A stretch of 64,000 nucleotides of DNA from contig JAMOAY010000006.1 in assembly GCA_039908525.1 (NCBI GenBank), positions 77,845 to 141,844 on the forward strand, read 5' to 3'. Origin of the DNA: Magnetaquicoccus sp039908525 (GTDB taxonomy: Bacteria; Pseudomonadota; Magnetococcia; Magnetococcales; Magnetaquicoccaceae). Shown here in pieces: positions 42,563-52,678 of this stretch (within the stretch, counting starts at the first letter, position 1; each line of letters begins with the position of its first letter). Position numbers and translations under genes: made by a program. The notes beneath the pieces are model-generated. The model was not told where the DNA came from. It ran no database searches and saw only the letters and a program-made list of their open reading frames with translations.

Positions 42563-44523
42563 TGTCACAATCCAACGAGTTTTGTGTGCACATGGATCCA
42601 CCCCTGAATGTATACATCGTCGACGACAACCCCGTGGAACGGGCCCTGCTGACCGGCCTGTTGAGGAAGGTGCGTCACTGGCAGGTCTCCTGCGTACAGT
42701 GTGCCACCGGCGACGAGGCACTGGCCCAGTTGGCAACCGGTAACCCCCAAGTGGTCTTTGTGGATTACCGGCTGGGAGGGGAGACCGGCACGGCGCTGAT
42801 CCATCGCCTGCGAAACGCCGGTTGTGATGCCGGTTTCGTCCTCTTCACCGGCACCCATGGCGAAGAGGCGATCCTGGAGGCCCTGCGGGCCGGGGCGGAC
42901 GACTATCTCCATAAAGCCGATCTCAATCTGGCCACGGTCAGTCGGACCCTGCATCACACGCTGGAAAGGCGAACCACGGCCGTGGCCTTGACGAAGGCCA
43001 TGAATGCCCTGCGCCAGGCCAGGGATGAACTGGATGATCGGGTCAGGGCCCGTACGGCCCAACTGCAGGAAACACAAGAAAAACTGGATATCATCACCTC
43101 GGCGGCCCACGATCCCATCGTTTTACTGAACCAGGAAGATCGGATCATCTTCTGGAATCCGGCCGCAGCCGGCACCTTTGGCTACCCGGTCGAGGAGATC
43201 CTGGGCCAGGAGTTTTTTACACTCCTCCCCCCTTCCGAATTTACCCAGCATCTGGTCGCCACCTTCCATGAGTTCCGCCAGACGGGCCGGGACACCATGG
43301 CGGGACACGTGCGCGAGTTCACGGCCCGGCGCAAAAATGGTGAGACCTTTCCGGTCTCCGCCTCCATCTCCTCCATCCAGCGGCCAGAAGGGTGGCATAC
43401 GGTGGTAATTCCCAGGGATATCACCCAACGACACCGGGTGGAGACCGCCTTGCGACGTGCCAAAGAGGAGGCCGAGCAGGCCACCCGGCTCAAGGATCAG
43501 TTTGTCTCCCTGGTGGCCCATGATCTGCGGGGTCCATTCACCACCATCCTGGGATTCCTGGAACTGCTGGACAACGACAAGAAGGATCCCCTCAACAAAA
43601 AGCAGAAGGGATTTGTGCGCTGGATGTTGGACAGCAGCCACAAACTGCTGCAGATGATCGATGAAATTCTGAATATCAGTCGTCTCAAAACCGGCAAGAT
43701 CCTCCCCAAAGCCAGATTCATCAACGCCCATTTTCTCGGCGAGACACTGATCGGTCACATCGCCCCTGCCGCAGCGCAAAAGGGTATCCGTCTGGAAAAT
43801 GCCATCGCCAATCCCTATCGATTGTATGCGGACCCGGATTTGCTGGGGGAGGTGCTGCGCAATCTGTTGAGCAATGCGGTCAAATTTTGCCGTCCGGGGG
43901 GCCAGATCCGCATCCTGTCGCTGGAGGATGCCCCGACCACCCTGGCCGTTCGCGACGACGGAGTGGGCATCAGCAAAAAACGCCTGACGAAGATTTTCTG
44001 TCTGGAAGAGAAAAGTTCAACCGTGGGAACCGCAGGGGAGCACGGCACCGGGCTGGGATTGCCGTTCAGTCAGGATCTGATGAAGGCCCAGGGGGGCACC
44101 TTGACCGTGGAGTCCAAGGAGGGTGAGGGGAGCACATTTTTCGCCTACCTTCCGGAGAAAACTCCGTTGGTCATGCTGGCTGACGACGACGAAGAGTTCC
44201 GCCAACTGCTGAGGCTCCGTCTGCATTCGGAAAAAACGACCATCGTCGAGGCGGACAACGGACAGACCGCCCTGCATTTGGCTGCGGAACGTCCCCTTCA
44301 TCTGATTATCGCCGATGTGCAGATGCCCGGCATGGGTGGGTTTGAGCTGTTGAAGGCGTTGCGCAGCAAACCGGAGACCCAGGAAATTCCCATCATTCTG
44401 ATCACCGGTGACGAGACCATCTCCACGCGGGAAAAAGCTTTTCAACTGGGAGCCAACGATTTTATCACCAAACCGTTCGATGCGGCCGACTTCCTGCCGC
44501 GTGTGCGCCGTTTTCTGGGATGA
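42562..44523 (+). CDS. Hybrid sensor histidine kinase, REC-PAS-HisKA-HATPase-REC
   Basis: 653-residue soluble kinase. Order: receiver at about 15-130 with phosphoacceptor Asp 68 (VVFVDYRL), coiled coil 145-180, PAS 180-290, HisKA with His 320 (VSLVAHDLRGPFTTILGFL), HATPase with N box LLSNAVKF and G boxes DDGVGIS and GTGLGLPFS, and a C-terminal receiver with Asp 585 (LIIADVQMPGMGGFELL). No membrane segment or Hpt is present. An N-terminal receiver means the kinase can be tuned by another kinase. It ends the long plus-strand run. A start at 42592 (MDPPLNVYIVDD) is also possible. Confidence 0.92.
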   Translation: MSQSNEFCVHMDPPLNVYIVDDNPVERALLTGLLRKVRHWQVSCVQCATGDEALAQLATGNPQVVFVDYRLGGETGTALIHRLRNAGCDAGFVLFTGTHGEEAILEALRAGADDYLHKADLNLATVSRTLHHTLERRTTAVALTKAMNALRQARDELDDRVRARTAQLQETQEKLDIITSAAHDPIVLLNQEDRIIFWNPAAAGTFGYPVEEILGQEFFTLLPPSEFTQHLVATFHEFRQTGRDTMAGHVREFTARRKNGETFPVSASISSIQRPEGWHTVVIPRDITQRHRVETALRRAKEEAEQATRLKDQFVSLVAHDLRGPFTTILGFLELLDNDKKDPLNKKQKGFVRWMLDSSHKLLQMIDEILNISRLKTGKILPKARFINAHFLGETLIGHIAPAAAQKGIRLENAIANPYRLYADPDLLGEVLRNLLSNAVKFCRPGGQIRILSLEDAPTTLAVRDDGVGISKKRLTKIFCLEEKSSTVGTAGEHGTGLGLPFSQDLMKAQGGTLTVESKEGEGSTFFAYLPEKTPLVMLADDDEEFRQLLRLRLHSEKTTIVEADNGQTALHLAAERPLHLIIADVQMPGMGGFELLKALRSKPETQEIPIILITGDETISTREKAFQLGANDFITKPFDAADFLPRVRRFLG

Positions 44524-44541
44524 TCCGGGCACAACGGGGCG

Positions 44542-45009
44542 TCAGTGCATCTCCCGCACGGGCCACAGATCGTTCTGGTCACTCTTGACATCGTTGCCCA
44601 CATAACCGGTGGTCAGGTAGATCAGCCACGCCAGCGAGGCATCCTCCTCATTGGCCGTACCGGACCAGTAAAAACCGTGCCGGGGACCGGGGAACAGGCC
44701 GCTTTTTCTCCAATCCAGCAGGATGGGCAACTCCTTCCGGGAAGGCAGGCGCCAACTCCCTGGGGGCGACCCGTCGGACAACCCGCACATGCCGCTGGCA
44801 ATTTTGCTCACCTCTGCGGTGGCCTCTTCCCAGTTCTTTTTCTGCAGACAGTTGCCATCCAGCAGGCCGATCAATTTGGACTTGTGATCGGAGACCGTGC
44901 CGTTGCCATTGTTGACAAGCCGCTCCGCAGCCTGCAGGTGACCGACCAGAAACCAAAGGCAAACAGCGCCAACCGCGACAAAGAACGGAACCCTGTTACC
45001 ATTCAACAT
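44542..45009 (-). CDS. Secreted DUF1566 (Lcl C-terminal-like) protein
   Basis: 155 residues with a signal peptide ending near HLQAAE. The mature part follows the DUF1566 pattern: RLVNNGNGTVSDHKSKLIGL, CLQKKNWEEATAEV, SWRLPSRKELPILLD, FYWSGTANEEDASLAWLIYL and LWPVREMH. This fold is related to sulfatase-modifying/C-type-lectin-like domains in surface proteins; no function is established for this member. It is isolated between two signalling genes on the opposite strand. The 240-base gap to the cyclase start holds no other gene. Confidence 0.8.
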   Translation of the reverse strand: MLNGNRVPFFVAVGAVCLWFLVGHLQAAERLVNNGNGTVSDHKSKLIGLLDGNCLQKKNWEEATAEVSKIASGMCGLSDGSPPGSWRLPSRKELPILLDWRKSGLFPGPRHGFYWSGTANEEDASLAWLIYLTTGYVGNDVKSDQNDLWPVREMH

Positions 45010-45249
45010 AAAGCTTCACCCTGTCATTCGCTGGTTTGTACCGGTTCTGCCGATTGGACAACCGACGACTCGTCCGCTTCTGCATCCGCTGCGCGCACTC
45101 TACCACACCCTCTGTATCACCAACAAGGCCGACTCTGATTCCCCACCTTGACAGATGCGCCAATGAATGGAAAGCTGCTCCTGCTCGCTTTGGGGGGATT
45201 CGCCATCCCCGTTCGGCCACCCCGATGGCCTCCCCGGGAACCAGAAAAA

Positions 45250-46527
45250 ATGCCCTTGCCGATGAAAAACGAAAAAATACTCTTGTTGGAAGATTCGTCG
45301 TTACTGGCCAGCACTCTGAAACGGGAGATTGAGCACCGCGCCGTCTATGAGGTGCATATCGCCCAGAACTTTGGACAAGCAAAACAGATGCTGCAGCAAC
45401 AGCAGGGCTATACCTTGGCCCTGCTGGACCTCACCCTGCCCGATGCCACACAGGAAGAGATTGTCACCTTCTTTCGCAAAGCGGCCATCCCCAGCGTTGT
45501 CATGACCAACCACTTCGATGAGGCCCAACGCGAGTATGTTTTCTCCCAGGGGGTGATCGATTTCATTCTCAAAGATGGTCCCACAAGTCTGGAATATCTG
45601 TTTGCGTTGTTGGACCGGTTACACCGCAACCGGAGGGTGAAGATCCTGTTGGTGGATGATTCACGTGCCAGTCGGGATTACATGAAGCGGGTACTGGAAA
45701 AGCATAACTTTCAGGTGCTGGACACCGCCAGTGGCCTGGAGGCACTGGACACTCTGGCCTCGGACGGGGAGATCAGCCTGGTGGTCGCGGATTACCACAT
45801 GCCCGGCATGGATGGGTACGAGTTGACCCAGAGGATTCGGCAGCAGTGGAGCAAGGCGCGCCTGGGGATCCTGGGCATTTCATCGCATGGCGCCAACGTC
45901 CTGTCGGCCCGTTTTTTGAAGGTGGGTGCCAACGATTTCCTCAGCAAGCCGTTTCTGGAAGAGGAGTTCACCTGTCGGATCACCCTCAACGTGGAAAACC
46001 TGGAGCGCATCCAGGCCTTGGAACAGACTGCCATCCGGGATTTCCTGACGGGACTGTACAATCGGCGTTATCTGTGGGAGACGGGGGCCCAACTGTTTGC
46101 AAAACGACGGGATGGCAAACAGAGGTTGTGTGCGGCGATTCTGGACGTGGATTTTTTCAAGAAGGTCAATGACACCTATGGCCATGATGCAGGAGATGTC
46201 GTTTTGAAAGCCATGGGCGGCATACTCAGCGCCGCCATCAGAAGCCCGGATATCGTGGCACGCATCGGAGGCGAGGAGTTCTGCGTCCTGCTGGTCAACC
46301 GCTCGCAAACAGAGATACAGGCGACTTTTGAGAAATTGCGTGTCACCATCCAGGAGGCCGTCATCTTCCACAACGACCAACCGATCCCGATTACCGCCAG
46401 CATCGGCATCTCAACCCAGGTGACTTCCGGTCTGGATGCCCTGCTCAATCAGGCCGACGCCGCCCTGTATGTGGCCAAGCACACAGGCCGCAACCGGGTC
46501 GTCTTCCACGAACCGGAGCCGGTGTAG
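45250..46527 (+). CDS. PleD-like diguanylate cyclase, REC-REC-GGDEF
   Basis: 425-residue response regulator making cyclic di-GMP from two GTP. First receiver has Asp 60 (LALLDLTLPD), the second Asp 181 (LVVADYHMPGMDGYEL). The GGDEF domain starts near residue 262 (RDFLTGLYNRRYL) with active-site GGEEF at 340-344 and an intact inhibitory I-site RSPD five residues before it, so product inhibition is expected. Start at ATG 45250 is chosen; ATG 45262 (MKNEKILLLEDS) is equally possible, while a longer TTG start at 45148 lacks support. The cognate kinase is not obvious. Confidence 0.92.
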   Translation: MPLPMKNEKILLLEDSSLLASTLKREIEHRAVYEVHIAQNFGQAKQMLQQQQGYTLALLDLTLPDATQEEIVTFFRKAAIPSVVMTNHFDEAQREYVFSQGVIDFILKDGPTSLEYLFALLDRLHRNRRVKILLVDDSRASRDYMKRVLEKHNFQVLDTASGLEALDTLASDGEISLVVADYHMPGMDGYELTQRIRQQWSKARLGILGISSHGANVLSARFLKVGANDFLSKPFLEEEFTCRITLNVENLERIQALEQTAIRDFLTGLYNRRYLWETGAQLFAKRRDGKQRLCAAILDVDFFKKVNDTYGHDAGDVVLKAMGGILSAAIRSPDIVARIGGEEFCVLLVNRSQTEIQATFEKLRVTIQEAVIFHNDQPIPITASIGISTQVTSGLDALLNQADAALYVAKHTGRNRVVFHEPEPV

Positions 46528-46565
46528 ATCGCGGAAACGAGTCCCGTTACGGCAAGAGGTACCGG

Positions 46566-46589
46566 TGGGGGGCGGTTGACCGCCCCCCA
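46566..46589. terminator. Bidirectional hairpin between the cyclase and acnB
   Basis: Stem TGGGGGGCGG/CCGCCCCCCA of 10 bp with loop TTGA, between two convergent stops. No T-run on either side, so termination is inferred from position. Confidence 0.5.
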
Positions 46590-46595
46590 CACCTG

Positions 46596-49136
46596 TCACG
46601 CCGCAGTACCGGACTTTTCGTACCCCGTCATCTGGTCAAAGTTGAGATAGCGATAGGTATCCTCCATCCTGGCATCGACCCGTTCTGCCATGTATTTAAG
46701 ATACTCCTCCACGGTGGGCAGACGACCCAGCAGAGAGGCAACCGCACCCAGCTCAGCAGAACCGAGAAACACCTGGGCACCCTTGCCCATGCGGTTGTCG
46801 AAGTTGCGGGTGGAGGTGGAAAAGACCACCGCATTGTCCGCCACCCGCGCCTGGTTACCCATGCACAGGGAACAACCGGGGATCTCGGTGCGGGCGCCCG
46901 ATTTGCCGAAGATGCTGTAGACCCCTTCGTCGAGCAACTGCCGCTCATCCATCCGGGTGGGGGGAACCACCCACAACCGCCCGGGAACAGGAGGCTGACC
47001 GTCCAGGATCCGGGAGGCTGCCCGGAAATGGCCGATATTGGTCATGCAGGAGCCCAGGAACACCTCATGGATGGTGGTGCCCGCCACCTCGGAGAGCAGT
47101 TTGACATCATCCGGATCGTTGGGGCAGGCCAACACCGGCTCCTTGATCTCGTCCATATTGATCTCAACCACCGCCGCGTATTCGGCATCCTTGTCTGCCT
47201 GCAGCAGTTGGGGATTGGCCAGCCAAGCCTCCATGGCATCGATGCGTCTCTGGATGGAGGCGGCATCCTTGTAACCGCGGTGGATCAGGTTTTTCAGCAA
47301 GACCACGTTGGAGCGCAAAAACTCGACGACCGGTTCCTTGTTGAGGTGTACGGCACAGGCGGCGGCGGAACGCTCGGCAGAGGCATCGGTCAACTCGAAA
47401 GCCTGTTCCACCTTGAGATCCGGCAGCCCTTCAATTTCCAGTATCCTGCCGGAGAAAATATTTTTCTTGCCCGCCTTGGCAACGGTCAGCAAACCTCTCT
47501 GGATCGCCACGTAGGGAATGGCGTTGACCAGATCCCGCAGGGTGATCCCCTTCTGCATGGTTCCGGTGAAACGAACCAGCACCGACTCGGGCATGACCAG
47601 GGGCATGGCGCCGGTTGCGGCGGCGAACGCGACCAGACCGGAACCCGCCGGAAAGGAGATACCGATGGGGAAACGGGTGTGGGAATCGCCACCGGTGCCC
47701 ACCGTATCCGGCAGACAAACCCGGTTGAGCCAGGAGTGGATGATGCCATCACCCGGCCTCAAGGCCACCCCTCCCCGCTCCTCAAAGAATCCGGGCAGGG
47801 ATTGATGGGTCTTGATATCGACCGGTTTGGGATAGGCGGCGGTATGGCAGAAACTCTGCAGCACCAGATCGGCCGAAAAGCCCAGACAGGCCAGCTCCTT
47901 GATCTCGTCCCGGGTCATGGGTCCGGTGGTATCCTGAGAACCGACGGTGGTCATTCTGGGTTCGCAGTAGGTACCGGGACGGACACCGGGCAAACCAGCA
48001 GCCTGGCCGACGATCTTTTGCGCCAGGGTATAGCCCTTGCCGCTGTCTGCGGGCACGTCCGCCTGGGCAAAGAGGGTGGAGGGGGGCAGACCCAACACCT
48101 GGCGAGCCTCGGCGGTCAGTTTGCGGCCCACGATCAGATTGACCCGACCGCCGGCCTGCACCTCATCCGCCAGGGTGGAGGGTTGCAGGGTGAAACGGGT
48201 GACCAGCGCGCCATCCCGGCTGATGGTGCCGTTTTTGGTATCAATGGTAATGACATCACCGCTGTTCAGTTCGGTCACCGGGCACTGGATCGGCAGCATG
48301 CCGGAATCCTCTGCGGTGTTAAAAAAGATGGGGGCCATGGTGCCGCCGATGACCACCCCACCGGTCCGTTTGGCCGGGACATGGGGGATGTCCTCGCCAA
48401 TATGCCAGATCAGGGAGTTGGCCGCCGATTTGCGTGAGGATCCGGTGCCCACCACATCGCCCACATAGACGATGGGATGGCCCTTCTTTTTCAACTCGGC
48501 CAACTCTTCCAGCGAACCCGGCTTGCGGTTGATCAGCATGGACTTGGCATGGACCGGCACGTCGGGACGGCTCCATGCCTCGGAGGCCGGAGAGAGATCG
48601 TCGGTATTGGTCTCTCCGGGCACCTTGAACACGGTGGCTGTCAGCTGTTCCGGCATTTTGGGGCGACTGGTGAACCAAGTGGCATCCGCCCAGTTTTGCA
48701 GGACCTGTTTGGCATTGGCGTTGGTTTTGGCCTTGGCAACGACCGTCTTGAAGGCGTCGTAGATCATCAGGGTGTTGGAGAGAGAGGCCACCGCCTCACC
48801 CGCCAGGGCTGCATCATCCAGCAGGTCGATCAGGGGCCCGACATTGTAACCACCGATCATGGTTCCCAGAAGACGGGTCGCCTCCTGGCGACTGATCAGG
48901 GGGGAGTGCGCTGTGCCCTTGGCCACCTTGGCCAAAAACTCCGCCTTGACCTGGGAAGCCGCATCGACGCCCGGCGGCACCTGGTTGGCGATCAAATCGA
49001 CGAGAAAGGCATCCTCGCCCGCCGGGGGGGATTGCAACAGTTGGGTCAATTCTGAGGTTTGCGCCGCACTTAACGGCAGGGGGGGAACCCCCTCCTTGGC
49101 ACGCTCGGCGACGTGCTGACGATATGCGTCTAACAT
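46596..49136 (-). CDS. acnB: Aconitate hydratase B
   Basis: TCA-cycle [4Fe-4S] enzyme converting citrate to isocitrate; AcnB can also act as an iron-sensing RNA-binding protein. The 846-residue length and N-terminal HEAT-like domain (MLDAYRQHVAERAKEGVPPLPLS) are AcnB-type. Visible are GDVVGTGSSRKSAANSLIWH, GTGGDSHTRFPIGISFPAGSG, and the cluster cysteines in VFLGSCMTNIGHF and IPGCSLCMGNQARV. ATG 49136 follows GGGAGAG; the upstream start at 49163 is rejected. Monocistronic, with a promoter at 49195-49223. Confidence 0.97.
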   Translation of the reverse strand: MLDAYRQHVAERAKEGVPPLPLSAAQTSELTQLLQSPPAGEDAFLVDLIANQVPPGVDAASQVKAEFLAKVAKGTAHSPLISRQEATRLLGTMIGGYNVGPLIDLLDDAALAGEAVASLSNTLMIYDAFKTVVAKAKTNANAKQVLQNWADATWFTSRPKMPEQLTATVFKVPGETNTDDLSPASEAWSRPDVPVHAKSMLINRKPGSLEELAELKKKGHPIVYVGDVVGTGSSRKSAANSLIWHIGEDIPHVPAKRTGGVVIGGTMAPIFFNTAEDSGMLPIQCPVTELNSGDVITIDTKNGTISRDGALVTRFTLQPSTLADEVQAGGRVNLIVGRKLTAEARQVLGLPPSTLFAQADVPADSGKGYTLAQKIVGQAAGLPGVRPGTYCEPRMTTVGSQDTTGPMTRDEIKELACLGFSADLVLQSFCHTAAYPKPVDIKTHQSLPGFFEERGGVALRPGDGIIHSWLNRVCLPDTVGTGGDSHTRFPIGISFPAGSGLVAFAAATGAMPLVMPESVLVRFTGTMQKGITLRDLVNAIPYVAIQRGLLTVAKAGKKNIFSGRILEIEGLPDLKVEQAFELTDASAERSAAACAVHLNKEPVVEFLRSNVVLLKNLIHRGYKDAASIQRRIDAMEAWLANPQLLQADKDAEYAAVVEINMDEIKEPVLACPNDPDDVKLLSEVAGTTIHEVFLGSCMTNIGHFRAASRILDGQPPVPGRLWVVPPTRMDERQLLDEGVYSIFGKSGARTEIPGCSLCMGNQARVADNAVVFSTSTRNFDNRMGKGAQVFLGSAELGAVASLLGRLPTVEEYLKYMAERVDARMEDTYRYLNFDQMTGYEKSGTAA

Positions 49137-49194
49137 GACACTCTCCCGGTAGTAAGGAAACAAGGACAGTCAAACCGTCCCGCTGAAGCGTGTT

Positions 49195-49223
49195 AACATA
49201 GACACTGTCACACGGGGTTGCAA
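49195..49223 (-). promoter_or_regulatory. Sigma-70-type promoter for acnB
   Basis: Read on the minus strand: TTGCAA (49223-49218), 17-base spacer, TATGTT (49200-49195), about 59 bases before the acnB ATG. Reasonable match to consensus. Confidence 0.55.
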
Positions 49224-49365
49224 GGTTCCCTGACGATATCGATCACCCCGCATGGCTCCCGGTTGTCTGGAAATCGTCAGTTTCGGAGTCATGGCCCAAA
49301 CGGGGCACTGCCCCGAACCTCGCCGGGGGTGTTGTCCCTGCTCCCCTGGAGGGCGCTACGACTCC

Positions 49366-50514
49366 TCACGCGTTGGGATCTTTCAGCACTTGCACTTCAA
49401 CAAGTGTTATATCGTCATCATGAGACGAGGACCCTACATGCTCATTGAGCAGAGTGATCAAATCATCAATCCTATCATTCCCAGAAACCACTCCGACAAG
49501 AAACTCCTCCAGTCTTTCCATTCCGAACATATCATCTCCGGAATTATTGGCTTCAATAATTCCATCAGAAAAGATGTACAAACGGTCCCCATGCTCCAAA
49601 GACAGGCTCGTGGCAGCTTCGACCACATCCAACTCCTTGGAGATACCCAAAGGCAGCATTCTGGATGGGAAATGACCCAGGACGCAACCTGCGCGTATCA
49701 ATAAATTATCGGGAAGTCCGGCATTCCACAGCATGGCATGCCTGCGTCCCGGCGCCATTTCCAGTAGTGTGGCAGCAAAAAATATCCCAACCGGCAACCG
49801 CAAACAAAGCTGTGTGTTAAGTTCCCTGAGAAGGGATTCCCCTGAAACCCCTTTTTTGGCCAGATCGTAGAAGAGGTAGGTAACCAAAGGAGCACCAATG
49901 GCAGCAGGCAACCCATGCCCTGTAAAATCCCCCAACAAAATCATCTGCCGTCCATCAGAAGTGCATGTCGAAAACAAGACATCCCCGGAAGTCTCTTCCA
50001 CAGATGAAACAAGGCAACGCAAATCCCTACCAACAAACAGATCCGCCTGTCGCGTCTTCAGGATCATATTTTCAATCAACGCCCGTTCATGCAACAATCG
50101 TTGGTTATGTTCATCCAATTTCAGATTAGCGGCGCGCAAAGCCAGGTGGGTTTTGACTCTTGCCAGAACCACAGGGATACTGAACGGCTTGGTGATATAG
50201 TCTACAGCTCCCAACGCCAATCCATCCAACTCATCTTCCACATCTGATCTGGCTGTAACGAAAATAATTGGAATAGAATGGGTGGATGGATTATCTTTCA
50301 GCCTGCGACACACCTCATACCCATCCATTTCCGGCATCATGATATCCAGCAGGATCAGGTCCGGATAGGGTTTGACGGTGGCCGCCTGCAGGGCATTCTG
50401 TCCATTCGTGGCTGGTTTTACGATATAGTCGGATATCAAGGCACTTTTCAATATATCTATATTCTCTGGAGTATCATCAACGACCAGAAGAACCGGCTTT
50501 TTGTTGAGCGACAT
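49366..50514 (-). CDS. Response regulator with PP2C/SpoIIE-type phosphatase output
   Basis: 382 residues: receiver 7-120 with Asp 57 (LILLDIMMPEMDGYEV), helical linker, then a PP2C-like serine phosphatase from about 175 with the metal-binding GDFTGHGLPAAIGAPLV, NAGLPDNLLI, YIFSDGIIEANN and HDDDITLVEVQV. RsbU/SpoIIE relatives dephosphorylate STAS anti-anti-sigma proteins; none is encoded here. Last gene of the signalling run, 105 bases after the upstream kinase. Its receiver is very similar to those of the three preceding genes. ATG 50514 has an AGGGGA upstream; 50541 and 50565 are alternatives. Confidence 0.9.
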   Translation of the reverse strand: MSLNKKPVLLVVDDTPENIDILKSALISDYIVKPATNGQNALQAATVKPYPDLILLDIMMPEMDGYEVCRRLKDNPSTHSIPIIFVTARSDVEDELDGLALGAVDYITKPFSIPVVLARVKTHLALRAANLKLDEHNQRLLHERALIENMILKTRQADLFVGRDLRCLVSSVEETSGDVLFSTCTSDGRQMILLGDFTGHGLPAAIGAPLVTYLFYDLAKKGVSGESLLRELNTQLCLRLPVGIFFAATLLEMAPGRRHAMLWNAGLPDNLLIRAGCVLGHFPSRMLPLGISKELDVVEAATSLSLEHGDRLYIFSDGIIEANNSGDDMFGMERLEEFLVGVVSGNDRIDDLITLLNEHVGSSSHDDDITLVEVQVLKDPNA

Positions 50515-50619
50515 AATGGTCTGTTTATCCCCTTTAATCATGTAAGCAAAAAGCGTCATCTGCATCGTTCGTCACGGTTCAAGCAGACAGGCAACCGGAA
50601 TTAATAATATCTCATATTG

Positions 50620-52644
50620 TTATGAAACAACTCTCTCTGGCACGTATTGCATGGCATTCAGCATTTCCATCTTGCCGAGGGATTCTGCCAATCGCTGAAC
50701 AGCATCCAACAAATCCTTTTTCTTTATAGGTTTTGTAAGATGTTCATTGCAGCCAACCGCCAGACTTTCTCTCCTCTTTTCAATGCCTGCATGGGCACTC
50801 AATGCCATGATAGTCAATGGGTGGCGGCCCTTCTCCTTCTCCCACTGGCGGATGGCACGAGTCGCAGCATAACCATCCATGTTTGGCATCTCGATATCTG
50901 TCAGCAGCAAGTCGAACGACTCCTCTTGCACCCGAGCCACGGCCTCAACACCATCATTGACAATCACCAAACAGTGCGGCGTCTTTCTAAGATATATCTG
51001 GAATAAAAGCTGGTTGTCTGGCGAGTCTTCTGCCAGAAGGATGCGAAGGCTTCTAATGGCTACGCCAACATCCTGTTCCATGGGCATGGCCGGCAACGCC
51101 AACATTTCTACAGGGTGTGACGGTAGGGTAAAATGGAAGGTGCTTCCCTGTCCCAACTGGCTTTCAACCCATATCCGGCCACCCATCAGTTCTACCAATT
51201 TTCGCGAAATAGCCAGCCCCAAACCTGTGCCACCATAACGATGAACGATACTGGAATCTGCCTGGGTAAAATCCTCAAAGATGTGACCGACGTGTTCCTG
51301 GTCGATACCAATACCCGTATCGGCCACACAGAACAAAAGAATGCCGGCATCCCTGGGATGGCAGGCGAGTCGAACGGCAATCTGTCCACGGTGGGTGAAT
51401 TTAATGGCGTTGCCGAGCAGGTTAATGAGCACTTGACGCACCCGCCCTTCATCACCCATGACAGCATCCGGCACACCAGATGCCACCTCCTCAGACAGAG
51501 AAAGTCCCCTCTCCTCCGCCGCCATACGCATCAATCGGGCTGTTTCCTCTATCACACGTCGAGGAGAAAAAGGAGATTCGGACAACGCAAACCGTCCCGC
51601 TTCAATACGGGAAAAGTCCAGAACATCGTTGATCACCCCCAACAGGGCTTTTCCGGATCGGCTCATGGTCTGAACAATACGAAGTTGATCTGGATCAAGA
51701 TCGGTTTCCAGCAACACATCCGACATTCCCAGCACCACGTTCATGGGGGTACGGATTTCGTGGCTCATGGCCGCAAGGAATTCTGACTTGGCTTTACTGG
51801 ATGCTTCTGCCGCAACAAGGGCAGCATTTAACGACTTGATCAGATTCTTGCGCTCGGAAATATCTTGGATGAAGGCCGTAAAGTGGCGTTTCCCAGCGAG
51901 GGATACAGCAACCAATGAAAGTTGCAACTCGATAATCGTCCCGTCAGCACGCAGGCCGACCGTTTCGATTCTCCGGGAAATTTCCAAATGCTCATCTAAG
52001 ACCTCGGGTAGTCGGGCCAATGCAGCGCGGTGTCGTTCGCGAAACTCCGGCGGAATGATGCACTCAGCGATTTCCATTCCCATAATCTCTTCGCGAATAA
52101 AGCCAAACAATCTTTCTGCGGCAGGGTTGAATTCAACGACGCGCCCATGCGCGTCTACTGTTACAATGGCATCCAAAGCATTTTCCAATACAGACCGTTG
52201 AGATGCCTCCCGTTCCGACAAATCATTCGTCTGTTGCAACAGTTTGTCCCGCTGATGTTTCAATTCCAGATGGGTCTTGACCCTCGCATGCACAATAGGA
52301 ATACTGAATGGCTTTGTGATATAGTCTACTGCTCCCAAGGCCAATCCATTGAGCTCGTCTTCCAGATCCGTCTTGGCCGTAACAAAAATAACGGGGATCT
52401 GCCTGGTTTCAGGATCGGCTTTCAGGATACGGCACACCTCATAACCATCCATTCCAACCATCATGATATCCAGCAAGATCAGGTCTGGACAGGGTTGTTT
52501 TCTGGCCGCTTCCAGGGCTTTTCTGCCATTTGTAGCCAGTTTGACGGTATAGTCAGAGATCAATGCATTCTTCAATATGTCAATATTCTCTGGTGCATCA
52601 TCAACGACCAGAATGACTGGTTTTCTCACTTCTCGTACCAACAT
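50620..52644 (-). CDS. Hybrid sensor histidine kinase, REC-PAS-HisKA-HATPase-REC
   Basis: 674-residue soluble kinase. The N-terminal receiver has Asp 59 (LILLDIMMVGMDGYEV), then a PAS domain at about 150-265 (LENALDAIVTVDAHGRVVEFN), HisKA with His 295 (FLAAMSHEIRTPMNVVLGM), HATPase (LLGNAIKFTHRG, DTGIGIDQ, GTGLGLAIS) and a C-terminal receiver (RILLAEDSPDNQLL, LLLTDIEMPNMDGYAA). No Hpt is present, so the relay must continue on another protein. ATG 52644 follows AGGAAAG; the frame open to 52716 would overlap the HD-GYP gene. It lies 34 bases after that gene. Confidence 0.92.
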   Translation of the reverse strand: MLVREVRKPVILVVDDAPENIDILKNALISDYTVKLATNGRKALEAARKQPCPDLILLDIMMVGMDGYEVCRILKADPETRQIPVIFVTAKTDLEDELNGLALGAVDYITKPFSIPIVHARVKTHLELKHQRDKLLQQTNDLSEREASQRSVLENALDAIVTVDAHGRVVEFNPAAERLFGFIREEIMGMEIAECIIPPEFRERHRAALARLPEVLDEHLEISRRIETVGLRADGTIIELQLSLVAVSLAGKRHFTAFIQDISERKNLIKSLNAALVAAEASSKAKSEFLAAMSHEIRTPMNVVLGMSDVLLETDLDPDQLRIVQTMSRSGKALLGVINDVLDFSRIEAGRFALSESPFSPRRVIEETARLMRMAAEERGLSLSEEVASGVPDAVMGDEGRVRQVLINLLGNAIKFTHRGQIAVRLACHPRDAGILLFCVADTGIGIDQEHVGHIFEDFTQADSSIVHRYGGTGLGLAISRKLVELMGGRIWVESQLGQGSTFHFTLPSHPVEMLALPAMPMEQDVGVAIRSLRILLAEDSPDNQLLFQIYLRKTPHCLVIVNDGVEAVARVQEESFDLLLTDIEMPNMDGYAATRAIRQWEKEKGRHPLTIMALSAHAGIEKRRESLAVGCNEHLTKPIKKKDLLDAVQRLAESLGKMEMLNAMQYVPERVVS

Positions 52645-52678
52645 GGCGGCTTTCCTATCCCGCTTGGTGTCATAACAC

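Noticed and set aside
45148..45249. TTGACA at 45148 as the promoter of the cyclase gene
   Set aside because: The -10 at the correct spacing (AAAGCT) is a poor match.
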